Positions 61,401 to 64,000 of a DNA stretch of 64,000 nt are shown in pieces. The position numbers and the translations under genes were made by a program. Numbering within the stretch: position 1 is the first letter of the stretch; each line of letters starts with the position of its first letter. The notes beneath the pieces are model-generated. The model made no database searches. It worked only from the letters and a program-made list of their open reading frames with translations, and was not told the DNA's origin. Source of the stretch: Pterobdella sp. o SKG-2022 (Eukaryota; Annelida; Clitellata; Hirudinida; Piscicolidae); NCBI GenBank assembly GCA_964035795.1, contig OZ038320.1, positions 24,678,118-24,742,117 of the forward strand, given 5' to 3'.

Positions 61401-64000
61401 ATGAGATTTTGGTCTGAAATCCAACATTCGCAATTAAATCTAGATAACAATAAATGTTGAAAATAAAACTAATATTTATTATATTTCTTGAAAGATTTGA
61501 ACTTCAAAACAAGACAGTTTTAAAAAAAATTTGTCAAATGCCTGCTCTTTGCATACCCTCTACAAAACGTCAGTATTTAAAAATTAAGTCATTTGTGCTT
61601 ACTCAAAAATGAAGTATTTTTTTAAAATAAATGCATCTGAAAATTGTCTGATTTTGAATTTTGGAATCAGAAAAAATAATTTTAAAAACATAGATGATAC
61701 TTCTAAAAATCATCATTACTCTTTTTAACTTTTTAAAATTTCTAGATTAAGCACTCTGATTCAATGCCTTTTTGAAATATGTTGAATAGCTTCTATTGAA
61801 ATTTTTTATTGGTTTCAAGAATGAAGCTGAGAGATCAAGTAGTGTTAGGACCGCTAGCTTGCAAGACTGCTTCCATTTAAGGGTACAAATCTTAAAATTC
61901 CTTTCTTGTCTTGAAGTGCTCTTGTTTAGTTATTATTGACTATCTTGCCGTGATTATTGTTTCTTGGAGAACCTTAATTAAACTGTTTTATTAATCCAGT
62001 TTTAGTTTTAAGACAAGTTCTTTTTTATCAAATAAAGCACCTTAAGGCCAACACTCAGCTCAATGATGAAGATAGGGCATGTTCTTTACTTAAACATAGG
62101 AGTATAAAACAACATTTGACTTGCTTAGTTAGTTTAATTAGTATGTTAAACAAGAAAAGATCTAGAAAGATATAATAAAACATGCTTATGTTACTTTTTT
62201 TTAAAATTTTTTTACTATGCTTTATTTAAATAACTTATCTACTTTTCCATAAGTTTCTATAATTGTTTTTACTATGATTTTTTAATGTGCTTGGTTTACT
62301 ACGTTTCGTGAAATAATTATACAAAAACCTTGACCGCTACATTTTTGAAATACTAGCCATCTTGCAAATGTTTCTGAAGCCTATTGCGTTCATTTGTTTT
62401 TTCTAGGATTTTGTGTTTGTATATATTTATATAATATCATTTTTTGTTATATTTAAATCATTATCACTTTTTAAAAAAATAATTTTTTGAAAATTAACTT
62501 TTAAAAACTGATTAATATGATGATAATAATTATGATTTTACACTAGCCACAATCAAACGAGTATATTTAGGAAAAAAAATAAATTTTATTGAGATGCAAA
62601 GCTTGTCGTTAACTAAGTAACATTTTCAAACAATCATAAAAATTACAACCATCATCAGCATCATCAAGAAATTTATTATAATATTATACCAACTCCACGC
62701 AATCAAAATCACAAATCACTGAGACAAATTAACTATAAACTTTTGAATTTTTTTTGTTTGCTCTAACATTGAACGCCGCAAAACTCTGAGACCCAATACA
62801 AACACGGAACGATATACAAAAAATGCTTGTTTGTCTTTATGCTATCAACACATTTTCCATTCTGTTTCATTTTTATATGTTAATGTTTATTATTATTATT
62901 ATTATTTATATTATTTTTTTATATATTCATTCATTATTAAAACAATATTTTTTCAAGTTTTTGCTTCATTTAATTATGAAATTTATACTAAAGACACATT
63001 CTCTTAATCATTCTAGAGTTAAATTCCCTAAACAACCAACTACTGTAATGGCGTACTGATGACTAAAATGCCGACTTCGGTGTATTTTTTTAGCTTAAAT
63101 CTTGTTAACAGACATATAATCGCGATAAAAACAAGTCTTCGAGAGTTAAACCCGGTGAGACAAAGCTTCAAGGAAGATTGATTGATAGCTTGAACTAGGA
63201 AACCATCAAATATTTTATACGAAACTATATTTTACAAAAAAGTGAAAATTTTATAGATTCATGACCGCCTAAAAATTAAACAATTTGATATAGAATTAAA
63301 GCAACGTTTAATTTTGTTGTACGTATTTTATACAGTATTAAACACAAATTATCGTACGTTTAGATTGGATTACGTCTATAGTATGTTAAACTCTCACCGT
63401 GTATTCATCTAGCATATATATATACAGGTTATGGTAGCAGGAAATTAATTGGAGTCGTACATTCTTTATTGTCATGTAAAATAATAATGTAGTTGCAAAA
63501 TAAACGTTGTGAACGTATTGTTTTACTTTTGGAATAAAAAGTGCATTTAAACAAATTTAAACTGTTAAATATTAACAAATTTTAATAAATAACCCGATAC
63601 TACAAACTTTATCAATAAACGTACAAATCATTAGATCTCGTTGGTAGAATCATTCAAAGAATTCATCTTTATTATTAACCCTGAGTAAAATGAAACTATC
63701 CACAAAGCATGTTCATGATGGGAAATTTATGCGATGTTTTTGATATCTATGTGAACTTCAAGGTTCTTTAATTTTAATTCAAATTATAGTTTTACATATC
63801 ATGCTCCATATATAATTTTATTGCATTTTTCATCTTATTGATAATTAATATGACATTACAATCATATTCTTGATTACACCACAGAAAAGAGAAATGATCA
63901 ATTCAAGCATAAACGATACGTTATATGAAAGGAATTTATCACATAAAGAAGCCAATACTCTCTTAACTCTCCACTCAAACAACTGGCATATATGGAGTAT
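58422..64000. other. AT-rich sequence to the window end
   Basis: No convincing exon, RNA gene or mobile element seen. Open frames at 59087, 59705 and 62823 are low-complexity or lack splice context. Confidence 0.4.

Overview
The window is nuclear DNA from an invertebrate-grade animal. It is strongly AT-rich, has introns of roughly 100 bp to 4 kb with GT..AG borders, carries decayed non-LTR retrotransposons and long microsatellites, and contains two 200-N scaffold gaps next to (AT)n runs. No prokaryotic operon, CRISPR array, tRNA or rRNA was seen. I cannot name the phylum. The genes are too fragmented for single-frame ORFs to show them, so I rebuilt them exon by exon from splice sites, intron phase and remembered family similarity.

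Layout: (1) 1-1406 (+) holds the 3'-terminal exon of an Asn/Cys-rich gene of unknown function. (2) 5938-12227 (-) is a complete five-exon Polycomb/CBX gene with an N-terminal chromodomain and a C-terminal Polycomb C-box. (3) 13613-24719 (-) is a 23-exon gene for the mitochondrial ribosomal PPR protein PTCD3 (mS39). Its introns hold three dead non-LTR retrotransposon fragments. (4) 24997-40560 (+) is a complete 20-exon ABCF1 gene (706 codons by my model, every intron phase consistent), with an N gap and two very long microsatellites in its 3' introns. (5) 40.8-64 kb is mostly AT-rich non-coding DNA. It holds a 17-bp tandem array, a near-perfect 42-bp inverted repeat and a few isolated exon-like segments, the best at 48458-48561, 53326-53379 and 58338-58421.

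PTCD3 and ABCF1 are head to head with only 277 bp between their start codons. This implies a shared promoter for one mitochondrial-translation gene and one cytosolic-translation gene. The CBX gene lies downstream of PTCD3 on the same strand. I found no convincing novel system. The points most worth checking are the compact bidirectional promoter, three microexons (29, 33 and 37 nt), the 440-bp (TAG)n tract in ABCF1 intron 19, the hairpin and MITE-like elements, and the orphan exons at 48-58 kb.
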